Part shown: piece by piece, positions 1 through 6,969 of the stretch
How positions within the stretch are numbered: the first letter of the stretch is position 1
Layout of the letters: every line of letters begins with the position of its first letter
Assembly: GCA_009786345.1 (NCBI GenBank)
Contig: WQTJ01000105.1
Coordinates: 1-9,089 of the forward strand
DNA: 9,089 nucleotides
Source of the DNA: Dehalococcoidia bacterium
GTDB lineage: Bacteria; Chloroflexota; Dehalococcoidia; Dehalococcoidales; UBA1222
Direction: 5' to 3'
Position numbers and translations under genes: made by a program
The notes under the pieces: generated by a model
The model's input: the letters and a program-made list of their open reading frames with translations, nothing else
Told to the model about the DNA's origin: nothing
The model's database searches: none

Positions 1-245
<245 letters not shown>

Positions 246-252
246 TTATGGA

Positions 253-444
253 TTAAATGTAAGATAACAACAATTGTAATAATAGCATAATGTTATTTTC
301 TGTGGCTGTATAGGCGTCATTGTTTGTGCAAAATAGATCAAAAGGAGATTTTTCTAGGTGTCTAAAAAAACAAGTTGTGCAATAAAAATGCCAGTTATCA
401 AAAAAAGAATGATAGTTGTGCAAAATCCGTGAAATAACTTTCAT
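253..444 (-). CDS. possible small protein of 63 residues upstream of obg
   Basis: I do not recognise this ORF. It starts at ATG 444 and has an excellent Shine-Dalgarno AAAGGAG (positions 450-456) spaced 5 nt from the start, which is the main reason for listing it. The product would begin MKVISRILHNYHSFFDNWHF. It has a CxxC pair (CTTC), several histidines and aromatic residues, and a hydrophobic C-terminal stretch (IMLLLQLLLSYI). The same frame is open upstream to position 561, inside hisS on the opposite strand, but the internal ATG with its ribosome binding site is the better start. It lies on the same strand as obg, 52 nt ahead of it, so it could be a leader ORF or a small co-transcribed gene. 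AT-rich sequence and no recognised homology make a chance ORF quite possible. Confidence 0.3.
   Translation of the reverse strand: MKVISRILHNYHSFFDNWHFYCTTCFFRHLEKSPFDLFCTNNDAYTATENNIMLLLQLLLSYI
358..432 (+). CDS. possible 24-residue peptide ORF, weakly supported
   Basis: A GTG at 358 is preceded by AAAGGAG (341-347) at a spacing of 10 nt and opens a 24-codon frame ending in TGA at 430-432. The peptide starts MSKKTSCAIKMPVIKKR and is strongly basic. It overlaps the minus-strand 63-residue candidate, so at most one of the two is likely to be real. It would be translated ahead of hisS, with its stop 77 nt before the hisS GTG. Length, the GTG start and the overlap all weaken the call. It is listed because the ribosome binding site is a full match. 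Confidence 0.13.
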   Translation: MSKKTSCAIKMPVIKKRMIVVQNP

Positions 445-453
445 ATTAACTCC

Positions 454-483
454 TTTACATTCCATAGATATTTGCGCTATCCT
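454..483 (+). promoter_or_regulatory. candidate sigma-70-type promoter for hisS
   Basis: A -35 like TTTACA (454-459, five of six to consensus) and a -10 like TATCCT (478-483, four of six) are separated by 18 nt. The -10 ends 26 nt before the hisS GTG, which would give a short leader containing only the ribosome binding site. The -35 overlaps the minus-strand Shine-Dalgarno of the small upstream ORF. This is a pattern match only. Confidence 0.3.
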
Positions 484-497
484 TGCCTTAATTAAAC

Positions 498-502
498 GGG
501 AG
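498..502 (+). promoter_or_regulatory. ribosome binding site of hisS, fixes the GTG start
   Basis: GGGAG lies 7 nt upstream of the GTG at 510. No ATG occurs at the expected N-terminus, and the protein from this GTG starts MFQAPYGTHDILP, the normal HisRS beginning. The start is therefore GTG. Confidence 0.75.
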
Positions 503-509
503 CAAAGCT

Positions 510-1766
510 GTGTTTCAAGCACCATACGGTACGCATGATATATTACCCGAAGACCAAACATACTGGAGTTTTCTTAAAGAAAAAATCGAGTCATTAGCTC
601 CGCTATACGGTTATGAGCGTATTGATACTCCGATATTTGAAGAGGCCGGACTGTTTGTGCGCACGGTAGGGGTAGATACTGACATTGTTGAGAAGGAAAT
701 GTACACCTTTGCAGATCGCAGCGGCGGTCAGATGACATTGCGTCCTGAGGGTACAGCTTCAGTCTGCCGTGCTTATATTGAACATGGTATGGCATCTCGG
801 TCACAGCCAGTAAAGCTATTTTACCAAGCACCAATCTTTCGCTATGAGAGACCTCAAGCAGGGCGCTATCGCCAGCATCACCAGTTTGGATTTGAGGCTA
901 TTGGTGATGGCGATGCGATGCTGGATGCTGAGTTGATTGATATGGCCTGGCGTTTTTTCGATTCGCTGGGTTTAAAAAATCTCACTTTACAGATTAATAG
1001 CATTGGATGCCCGAAATGTCGCCCAGCCTATTTGGCTAAACTTAGAGAGTACTATGCCGGGCATAAAGAAGTGTTATGCGGCGATTGCAAGGGGAGATTT
1101 GATAAGAATATTTTACGCTTGTTGGATTGCAAAAAGCCTACATGTCAACCATTGACAACAAGTGCGCCGCGCAGTGTAGAACATTTGTGTCAGGAATGCG
1201 CTGAGCATTTTGAGCAGCTTAAGACTCATCTTTCGACGCTTCAGCTGCCATTTGAAATAAACTCAAGTATGGTACGCGGCTTGGATTATTACACAAAGAC
1301 AGTGTTTGAAATACAACCTGAGGATGAACGCGGGCAAAGCACAATCGCTGGCGGCGGGCGCTACGATGGGTTGATAGGTGAGTTGGGAGCTAAGCCTACT
1401 CCAGCTGTTGGGTTTGCAACTGGTATTGAACGTATTATTCTCAACCTTAAAAAACAGAAGGTTGCTATGCCAAATGCTCAGAAGTCAACAGTTTTTATTG
1501 CGTGGCTTGGTGAGGTAGCGCGCCAAACAGCGGTTAAGCTTTCTGGTGAATTACGTCAAATGAATATTGCTTCACTAATAACATATACTCCGCGAAGTCT
1601 CAAAGCTCAAATGCGACAGGCAGATAGCGCAGGCTGCAACTATGTTGCCATAATTGGCGAAGAAGAGGTCGCGCAAGGTAATGTTACCTTGCGCGACCTC
1701 CGTACGGCAAAACAGGAGCCAGTAGCGCTGGCTAAGCTAGTTGAGAAGTTACAGGAGATACACTGA
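510..1766 (+). CDS. hisS: histidyl-tRNA synthetase
   Basis: HisRS is a class II cytoplasmic enzyme that activates histidine with ATP and charges tRNA-His. At 418 residues it is of normal bacterial length. Visible motifs are: the N-terminal GTHDILP (about 7-13); the class II motif 2 region with LRPEGTASVCRAY (77-89) and FRYERPQAGRYRQHHQFGFE (110-129); the histidine-binding loop VRGLDYY (255-261); GGGRYDGL (281-288); motif 3 VGFATGIERI (300-309); and an anticodon-binding domain from about 327, with GEEEVAQGNVTLRDLRT near 383-399. The insertion domain carries paired cysteines (C167/C170, C190/C193, C207/C212, C227/C230) that could bind metal; this is inference. The gene starts with GTG and stands alone, divergent from obg and convergent with the surface-protein gene. 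A perfect 17-bp inverted repeat lies within the coding sequence at 1665-1700 and encodes part of the conserved C-terminal motif without disrupting it. Confidence 0.98.
   Translation: MFQAPYGTHDILPEDQTYWSFLKEKIESLAPLYGYERIDTPIFEEAGLFVRTVGVDTDIVEKEMYTFADRSGGQMTLRPEGTASVCRAYIEHGMASRSQPVKLFYQAPIFRYERPQAGRYRQHHQFGFEAIGDGDAMLDAELIDMAWRFFDSLGLKNLTLQINSIGCPKCRPAYLAKLREYYAGHKEVLCGDCKGRFDKNILRLLDCKKPTCQPLTTSAPRSVEHLCQECAEHFEQLKTHLSTLQLPFEINSSMVRGLDYYTKTVFEIQPEDERGQSTIAGGGRYDGLIGELGAKPTPAVGFATGIERIILNLKKQKVAMPNAQKSTVFIAWLGEVARQTAVKLSGELRQMNIASLITYTPRSLKAQMRQADSAGCNYVAIIGEEEVAQGNVTLRDLRTAKQEPVALAKLVEKLQEIH
1665..1700. repeat. perfect 17-bp inverted repeat inside hisS
   Basis: The arm GAGGTCGCGCAAGGTAA (1665-1681) is followed by TG and then by its exact reverse complement (1684-1700). 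As RNA this would form a very stable GC-rich hairpin about 65 nt before the hisS stop codon. It lies in frame and encodes residues EEVAQGNVTLRDL, a conserved part of HisRS, so it is not an insertion that disturbs the protein. No T-run follows, so it is not a standard intrinsic terminator. I found no second copy in the window. Confidence 0.97.
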
Positions 1767-1768
1767 CG

Positions 1769-1829
1769 CACCAAAGGATTAACGAAAGGTTGAACCGTTA
1801 AATTCCTTTATTTGGTGTGTTGCTTTTTT
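1769..1829 (+). terminator. intrinsic-type terminator after hisS
   Basis: An interrupted hairpin begins 2 nt after the hisS stop. CACCAAA (1769-1775) pairs with TTTGGTG (1811-1817), and inside it TTAACG (1779-1784) pairs with CGTTAA (1796-1801). Six Ts follow at 1824-1829. The 3' arm and T-run overlap the end of the convergent surface-protein gene, including its stop codon at 1808-1810. On the minus strand no T-run follows, so it probably serves hisS mainly. The bulged stem and the 6-nt gap before the T-run lower confidence. Confidence 0.6.
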
Positions 1830-4800
1830 CGCTTGGCAACAGTCACTCTGCCTGCAATTGCCAACACAACTAAAATAACACCTATACTACCTAAGACGAC
1901 AAACAGTATTAAGGAGTTATTGTTTTGATGTGGCTCATACATAGCCTTAACTGTGATATCGGAAGTCACATTGGTAAACGGACAGTCCCACCCGACGAAA
2001 TTGTAATCCTCTCGTAGCTCAGTGCTGCCTATAACATAATCTGTAGGGGGTATAGCAGCACCACCATCAGCGACAAATTCACCTTTGAGGAAAGTGCCAT
2101 TCCAGTCTTGGAAGACGACTAAATGCTTTGTAGTATCAGCGTCAGTAGCAATGTATTGCGCAGTGAGAGTTAAGTTCTCTGTGATGTTTAGAAAAGAGCC
2201 ATTCCATCCAGTGAAAGCATAACCTGAACGCAGAGAGTTAGAGCCAATCACGTATTCTGCTGGTGGTATAACCTTGCTTCCGTATAGAACAACCTCAGTT
2301 TTCAACTCTCTTCCGTCCCAATCAACGAAAGTGACAACGAGCGAAGTTTGTCCTTGCTCCCACTGTGCGACAAATGTAGCATCACCTACAACAATTGTAG
2401 AAGGAGATGGATCCCAGCCTATGAATTTCCAGCCATCTTGACTGGGATACGATTGAGGTCTTGGCGTATTAGCACCAAAAGCTATATTATAAAAAACCTG
2501 TGGAGTAAAGCTGCCATGTTCACCAGGCAGGTAGGTGATGGTGTAATTATTTATAGCGGTGGTAGCGTAGGCAATGTCGTAATTGTTGTAGCCAAAGATG
2601 AAAGGAGAAGTCCAAACAGTGCTCTTGATTTGAGCGTTATACAGTGCCTTATCAGCTTCGGCTAAATCGTACATCGCAGAGGCTTTGTTGTTGGAGAATG
2701 TAACACCATCTGCAATAGAGAGTTTATCAAGGTTTTTATAATCAATCCAGATACCTCCGCCATCATTGAAAGCTGTGTTATCTGAAAGCTCTCCTTTGTT
2801 TATGGTTATGGTTTGGGGTGAGTATTTGGATTGTAGAAGGAAATCGTAATAAATGCCACCACCGTTGTCGGTAGCAATATTGCCTGAAACCTCTCCTCCT
2901 GACATTTCAAATACTGGGTCATAATAATTTGTGTTGCCACTTATAGTGTTGCTATTGTAAATACCGCCGCCATTAGTGGCAGTATTGTTTGAAATGATGC
3001 CGCCTGATAGGTTGAAAGTCCCGTGGTTGCATACCCCGCCACCATTGTCAGTAGCAATGTTTCCTGAAATCTCTCCGCTAGATATTTCAAATACAGTGCG
3101 CTCTCTGATGCTGGTGCCACCACTACTGCCATTAGAATGTGTAACATCAATATTGAAAACGCCACCGCCAAAGTTGGCAGTGTTTCCAGAAATAGTGCCC
3201 CCTACCATAGTAAAAGTACCGCTTACATTGAATACACCGCCACCGTTTCCTCCTCCTATTAAGTCATTGTTATTGCTGCCAGCAGTATTGTTCAAAATAT
3301 TGCCGCTTAACATTGTAAATGTGCTTGAATTGAAAACGCCACCACCATAACGCGTAGCAGTATTGCCTGAAATAGATGCATTTTCAGACATAGTGGAAGT
3401 GCTACCATTTCCAGTATAGATACCACCACCGCTGTAACTAGCAGAGTTATTTGAGATAACGGCGTTGCCAGACATGTTTAATACTACGTTATGTAATATG
3501 CTGGTGCTGTTATCAATAATGAACACGCCACCGCCATAGTTGGCAGAGTTATTTGAGATAACGGCGTTGCCAGACATAGAGAAAATTGTGTTGGTAATGG
3601 TATTATCAATAAATACACCTCCGCCTCCTCGAGCAGAATTATTGGAGATGCTGGCGTTACCAGACATATTGAATGTGCTACTATCGCCATACACGCCACC
3701 GCCTCTGCTAAAGGAGTTATAGATATCGGCGGTGTTTCTGGAAATAGTACCTCCTGACATCTCAAGTGTACCTGTATTATAGACACCGCCGCCGTAGGGA
3801 TGAACCTGTAGAATACCGCCACCACTAGCAGAATTGTTTGCAATAGCGCCGCCTTTCATTTCAAATATACTTGCATTATAAACACCGCCACCACCGGGAT
3901 GGACGCTACTGCTAGTAGCTCTATTGCCTGAGATAGCCCCACCAGACATAATGAAGGTACTGATTAAAGTACCATTGTGGTTACTGTTATATATACCACC
4001 ACCATTGGTGGCAATATTGTTCAAAATATTGCCGCTTAACATTATGAAAGTGCCAGATATGCTATACACACCACCGCCATCAGAGCCTGCGGTATTGCTT
4101 GAAATATATGCATAGCCAGACATTGTGAAAGTGCTAGTGTTATATATTCCGCCACCATCAACAAGAGCATTATTGTTGGCAATAGCTCCGCCAGCCATGT
4201 TGAAGAATTTTCCGTTATGCACACCGCCACCGCTAGGAGCAGTATTACCTGAAATAGCACCTCCAGACATGTTAAAAGTGTTTAAGTTACACACACCGCC
4301 GCCGTCTAAGTCATATGCAATATTATCTGAAATATTGCCGCTTAACATTGTAAATGTGCTTGAATTGAAAACGCCACCACCACTGGTGGCAGTATTGCTT
4401 GAAATAGCACCACTATACATCGTAAATGAGCCATTATTACGTATGCCCCCGCCGTGAGCGGCAGAATTGCCTGAAATCTCTCCGCCAGTCATTTCAAATG
4501 TGCCTGAGTTTAATACGCCGCCCCCATTACCATTTGTTGGAGAGATGCAAGTATTGTCTGAAATTTTCCCGCTAACCATGTAAAGCGTAGCATTACTGTT
4601 GACAGTTATACCTCTGCTTCCACCTGTCGCATCAGCATTGTGTGTTACTGTAACGCCATCAATTGTCAGAGTTCCATCAACAGTTATAGTTGATTGCCCA
4701 TCTGCTCCAATGAGCCTGTAATTGCCTGTAAGTGTGATGTGCTTGCCTGTTGGAATTGTAAGAGTGGTATCTGCGCTTAGAGAGATATCAGCACTAAATG

Positions 4801-5011
4801 CAATGACATACGGTGAAGTCAAAGGTGCATTAAATACAGCGTCAATGAGCTGTGGTTCAGATGTAACTGCAATATTAGGTGCTGCATATATATGAGATTG
4901 AATAGATGGGATACCTACCAATAAAAGACCTGCTGTTACAGTGCCTAATAGAATCAGTGAAAAGAAAGATTTATTAACCTTTTGAACCACTGGTATGTTT
5001 TTAGTATCCAT
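1808..5011 (-). CDS. large secreted beta-helix repeat surface protein with InlB-type repeats and a membrane anchor
   Basis: This 1067-residue adhesin-like protein is probably displayed on the cell surface; its ligand is unknown. Residues 1-44 are a signal peptide (hydrophobic SLILLGTVTAGLLLVGI, likely cleavage in IYAAP). From about 45 to 160 is a beta-strand-rich cap. From about 150 to 765 are some 22 repeats around GGG[VI]xN, with units like FTMSGGAISGNTA, typical of right-handed parallel beta-helix proteins of the Chlamydia polymorphic-membrane-protein and adhesin type. Three Listeria-Bacteroides (InlB B-repeat) domains follow near 822-886, 889-955 and 962-1027, with GWxxS-like cores and ending in AQW or AQY/AMY. 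Residues 1033-1054 are a transmembrane helix, followed by a basic tail (AKRKKQHTK). No LPxTG motif is seen, so anchoring is by the membrane helix. The start ATG at 5011 has GGAGGGT 5 nt upstream. The gene begins 36 nt after the anti-sigma gene and is likely in its operon. Several coils are nearly identical at DNA level. Confidence 0.9.
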   Translation of the reverse strand: MDTKNIPVVQKVNKSFFSLILLGTVTAGLLLVGIPSIQSHIYAAPNIAVTSEPQLIDAVFNAPLTSPYVIAFSADISLSADTTLTIPTGKHITLTGNYRLIGADGQSTITVDGTLTIDGVTVTHNADATGGSRGITVNSNATLYMVSGKISDNTCISPTNGNGGGVLNSGTFEMTGGEISGNSAAHGGGIRNNGSFTMYSGAISSNTATSGGGVFNSSTFTMLSGNISDNIAYDLDGGGVCNLNTFNMSGGAISGNTAPSGGGVHNGKFFNMAGGAIANNNALVDGGGIYNTSTFTMSGYAYISSNTAGSDGGGVYSISGTFIMLSGNILNNIATNGGGIYNSNHNGTLISTFIMSGGAISGNRATSSSVHPGGGGVYNASIFEMKGGAIANNSASGGGILQVHPYGGGVYNTGTLEMSGGTISRNTADIYNSFSRGGGVYGDSSTFNMSGNASISNNSARGGGGVFIDNTITNTIFSMSGNAVISNNSANYGGGVFIIDNSTSILHNVVLNMSGNAVISNNSASYSGGGIYTGNGSTSTMSENASISGNTATRYGGGVFNSSTFTMLSGNILNNTAGSNNNDLIGGGNGGGVFNVSGTFTMVGGTISGNTANFGGGVFNIDVTHSNGSSGGTSIRERTVFEISSGEISGNIATDNGGGVCNHGTFNLSGGIISNNTATNGGGIYNSNTISGNTNYYDPVFEMSGGEVSGNIATDNGGGIYYDFLLQSKYSPQTITINKGELSDNTAFNDGGGIWIDYKNLDKLSIADGVTFSNNKASAMYDLAEADKALYNAQIKSTVWTSPFIFGYNNYDIAYATTAINNYTITYLPGEHGSFTPQVFYNIAFGANTPRPQSYPSQDGWKFIGWDPSPSTIVVGDATFVAQWEQGQTSLVVTFVDWDGRELKTEVVLYGSKVIPPAEYVIGSNSLRSGYAFTGWNGSFLNITENLTLTAQYIATDADTTKHLVVFQDWNGTFLKGEFVADGGAAIPPTDYVIGSTELREDYNFVGWDCPFTNVTSDITVKAMYEPHQNNNSLILFVVLGSIGVILVVLAIAGRVTVAKRKKQHTK
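3295..3347. repeat. 53-bp exact direct repeat, copy 1
   Basis: It is identical to 4330-4382, offset 1035 bp (exactly 345 codons), and lies within the beta-helix gene. The encoded segment is VFNSSTFTMLSGNI with a flanking GGG. Exact nucleotide identity of this length inside an otherwise diverged repeat array points to recent duplication or gene conversion. Recombination between the copies would remove 345 codons without a frameshift. Confidence 0.95.
3441..3475. repeat. 35-bp exact direct repeat, copy 1
   Basis: It is identical to 3543-3577, offset 102 bp (34 codons). It encodes the MSGNAVISNNSA unit, which occurs in neighbouring coils of the beta-helix. Slippage or recombination here would change the protein by one 34-residue coil in frame. 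Confidence 0.95.
3543..3577. repeat. 35-bp exact direct repeat, copy 2
   Basis: This is the second copy of the 35-bp repeat at 3441-3475, one coil away, within the same gene. Confidence 0.95.
4330..4382. repeat. 53-bp exact direct repeat, copy 2
   Basis: This is the second copy of the 53-bp repeat at 3295-3347. A shorter related segment (the ttcaaaatattgccgcttaa part and following bases) also occurs near 4019-4043, showing that the same block has been copied more than once. Confidence 0.95.
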
Positions 5012-5047
5012 ATTCTACCCTCCGTATTTAAAAGGTCTTATTTATTG

Positions 5048-6412
5048 TTATTGGAAGTCAAGAGGAATAACATACTCGCCAAGCAACCGGTAGTATAAAG
5101 CGGATATTGTAAATGAAACCCAATCTTCATTTTCTCCAACCCATATGCTAATTCCTTCTGTGCCACCCTCTGCGTTTAGGGACATGCCGCTTATAAATTC
5201 CCAATCTCTGACATGGTAATCAAATGCGTCAAAGACAATATTCTTATCATTGCTAACAAGAGCGATTTTGAGATCTATTCTGTCGTTACCTGTGCCATCA
5301 CCAAGAGGTGTTCTTTTTATTTCTGTAATTATTATTGTGCCAAGGCTGCAATTGATTGAAATATTACATGCTACGGTGGAATAGCCTTGAGGTAATTTGA
5401 CACTGACATCGTGTATTTCGTTTCGTGACATTGCTAAATACGGTATATGCAACGTCGCATTCTGGTAGTTTTCCGGCATATCAAAAGCTAGCCTGTTGCT
5501 CATAAGCCGGCTTTCATTGGTAAAAATGAGGCTACTCTCTGTTGCAATATAACTATTGCTATAATATCCATATTGAGAGCAACCATACCGCATAAGCGCG
5601 TCAGTTGTGGTATTGAGTGGATAGCACCATACAACTAGCTGGTTGCCAATTCTGTCAGTTATGGCGGCGATGGATATGCCGTTCTGTGTATCTAACGGGC
5701 CGATTTCTAAGACATCTGTATAATCGCGGCATAGAGTAAAGGCGCATGAAAGGCGTTTTGGGAATCCAGTAATCTCAATTTCGTAGATGTCATCAAGTGT
5801 TGGTATGGTGGCCTTGCATGAAAAGCTAAGTATTACACCATCAGAATCCCGTGATAGCTTCGCTGATTGTTCTTCGTTATAATTTGTAAGGTTGCCATTT
5901 ATATACAGCTTAAAATCGTTATAAGTAAGATTGTCATAAAAAACGAGCTTCCCTATATTGGAGTCATAGAAAGGTCGCCCATCAACTAAGATTTGCATCG
6001 ATAAATAATCGTCTTTATATAGCGCATTAACGATGGTCGCTTTCAGAGTGTTCAGCTGAATCTGTCTGGTGATGGGATTAATCATATAAATGGGCGTATT
6101 ATTGTTTTCTACAACGCCTTCGCCGGGTACAAATGTGAAAATCCTGCTTATGGCGGCATACACTTTGTCAAAGCCAATTATGGGAATTGAAGCAAATACA
6201 ATTGCAAAAGCCACAATACAAGCCACAATTTTTTTGGGTATATATATGCCAAATGGAATGCGCGGTTTTGGCTGTCCTATTTTTTCTAAAACAGCATTTT
6301 TAATTCGATGGCGGTCTTTGCCGCTTATTTTCATTTCCACATTTTCTTCAAGCAACGTCTCTATTTGATTGCGAGAGAGGTTGTCTAAAACTGTTATAAT
6401 CTTTTCTTCCAT
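5048..6412 (-). CDS. single-pass membrane DUF4179-like protein, probable anti-sigma factor
   Basis: The 454-residue protein has a short cytoplasmic part (about 1-60), one transmembrane helix (KIVACIVAFAIVFASIPIIG, about 61-80) and a large external domain. Just after the helix it carries FTFVPGEGVVE (92-102), a motif I associate with DUF4179-type proteins encoded beside ECF sigma factors. The inferred role is to hold the upstream-encoded sigma factor at the membrane through its N-terminal part and to respond to an outside signal through the external domain. That domain is beta-rich by eye and has seven cysteines, with no catalytic motif that I recognise. The ATG at 6412 shares one base with the sigma stop (TAATG). 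AAAGGGAG lies 7 nt upstream of the ATG, inside the sigma gene. This arrangement indicates translational coupling and balanced synthesis of the two proteins. The surface-protein gene follows 36 nt downstream. Membrane topology is clear; anti-sigma function is inferred from family and context. Confidence 0.8.
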   Translation of the reverse strand: MEEKIITVLDNLSRNQIETLLEENVEMKISGKDRHRIKNAVLEKIGQPKPRIPFGIYIPKKIVACIVAFAIVFASIPIIGFDKVYAAISRIFTFVPGEGVVENNNTPIYMINPITRQIQLNTLKATIVNALYKDDYLSMQILVDGRPFYDSNIGKLVFYDNLTYNDFKLYINGNLTNYNEEQSAKLSRDSDGVILSFSCKATIPTLDDIYEIEITGFPKRLSCAFTLCRDYTDVLEIGPLDTQNGISIAAITDRIGNQLVVWCYPLNTTTDALMRYGCSQYGYYSNSYIATESSLIFTNESRLMSNRLAFDMPENYQNATLHIPYLAMSRNEIHDVSVKLPQGYSTVACNISINCSLGTIIITEIKRTPLGDGTGNDRIDLKIALVSNDKNIVFDAFDYHVRDWEFISGMSLNAEGGTEGISIWVGENEDWVSFTISALYYRLLGEYVIPLDFQ

Positions 6413-6969
6413 TACAGTGCTCCCTTTAAAGCTTGCTCCAGTTTGACTAATGCGCGTGAAACTTTTTTATCAACAGTGTTTTCTTTTATCCCCAATGCTT
6501 TGGATATGGTCTTGGTGTTTTGCCCGAAGTAGTATTTGCGAATCATAATTTGGCTATCCGGTTCACCGAGAGCTTTTATCTCGCGTATTAAATGTTCGCT
6601 TGCTTCATTATCAATGACATCTTTTTCCACATCTGTGTCGGAGGCAACTAAATCATAATCACGTTCATTAGTGCATAAATGCGCTATGGATTTCTGATGT
6701 TTTCTAAAAACATCAATAGCTTTGTGTTTTGATAAAACAGCTATATAAGATTTGAGAGAACCTTTTTCTAAATCGATATTATTTCTGGTTCTGTATATCT
6801 CATAGAAAATATCGCTTACACATTCTTCAATATCTTGCTTATCACATACGCTTGACAGCTTGCCGTATGCAATTGTGTAAACAAAAGCCATATATTGATC
6901 CATTACTTTCTCCAACCATTTTTCAGGCTGTTGAGTTAATAATGAGCAAAGGTCTTTTTCGCTGAACAA
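6412..6969 (-). CDS. ECF-type RNA polymerase sigma factor
   Basis: A 185-residue sigma-70 family protein of ECF size, with only regions 2 and 4. Region 2 covers about 22-93: DIEECVSDIFYEIYR (46-60) matches the core-binding segment, and LKSYIAVLSKHKAIDVFRKH (72-91) the -10-recognising helix. Region 4 covers about 124-183, with a helix-turn-helix in TISKALGIKENTVDKKVSRALVKLE (154-178). It would direct RNA polymerase to a small regulon, probably including its own operon. The start is TTG at 6969, supported by AAGGAAA (6978-6984) 8 nt upstream and by the N-terminal helix DQYMAFVYTIAYGKLSS, which belongs to the fold. The first internal ATG, at codon 23, would cut the N-terminus of the domain. The gene overlaps the anti-sigma gene by one base. 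The pair resembles those I know from Clostridia and Bacilli more than typical Chloroflexota sigma factors, so transfer is plausible. Confidence 0.9.
   Translation of the reverse strand: MFSEKDLCSLLTQQPEKWLEKVMDQYMAFVYTIAYGKLSSVCDKQDIEECVSDIFYEIYRTRNNIDLEKGSLKSYIAVLSKHKAIDVFRKHQKSIAHLCTNERDYDLVASDTDVEKDVIDNEASEHLIREIKALGEPDSQIMIRKYYFGQNTKTISKALGIKENTVDKKVSRALVKLEQALKGAL

Larger units (their letters stand above)
2750..4560 (-). repeat. coding tandem array of about 22 degenerate GGG[VI] coils
   Basis: This is the beta-helix part of the surface-protein gene. Each unit of roughly 20-35 codons has a GGG[VI] turn, then N/S-rich residues, then an F-x-M-SGG-x-IS-x-N-T/S-A core. On the plus strand it shows as recurring ccgccgcc/ccaccacc and cctgaaat(a/c)-type blocks. 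Unit length varies because of insertions, so it is a protein-level repeat and not a strict DNA satellite. Confidence 0.85.

Noticed and set aside
445..561. N-terminal extension of the small minus-strand ORF into hisS
   Set aside because: It would overlap the hisS 5' end and bypass the well-placed ribosome binding site and ATG at 444.
1808..1900. LPxTG sortase signal at the C-terminus of the surface protein
   Set aside because: Looked for and not found; the residues before the membrane helix are YEPHQNNN.
2348..2665. 105-codon plus-strand frame antisense to the InlB-repeat region
   Set aside because: No ribosome binding site, and it is a shadow of a clearly coding frame with domains.
2976..4457. 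Several plus-strand open frames rich in PPP and LLLE, antisense to the beta-helix gene
   Set aside because: They are by-products of the repetitive GGG/SGN codons on the other strand; no ribosome binding sites and no plausible protein character.
3300..4500. CRISPR-like appearance of regularly spaced repeats
   Set aside because: The repeats are in frame, degenerate, of variable spacing and encode a beta-helix protein; there are no unique spacers of constant length and no cas genes.
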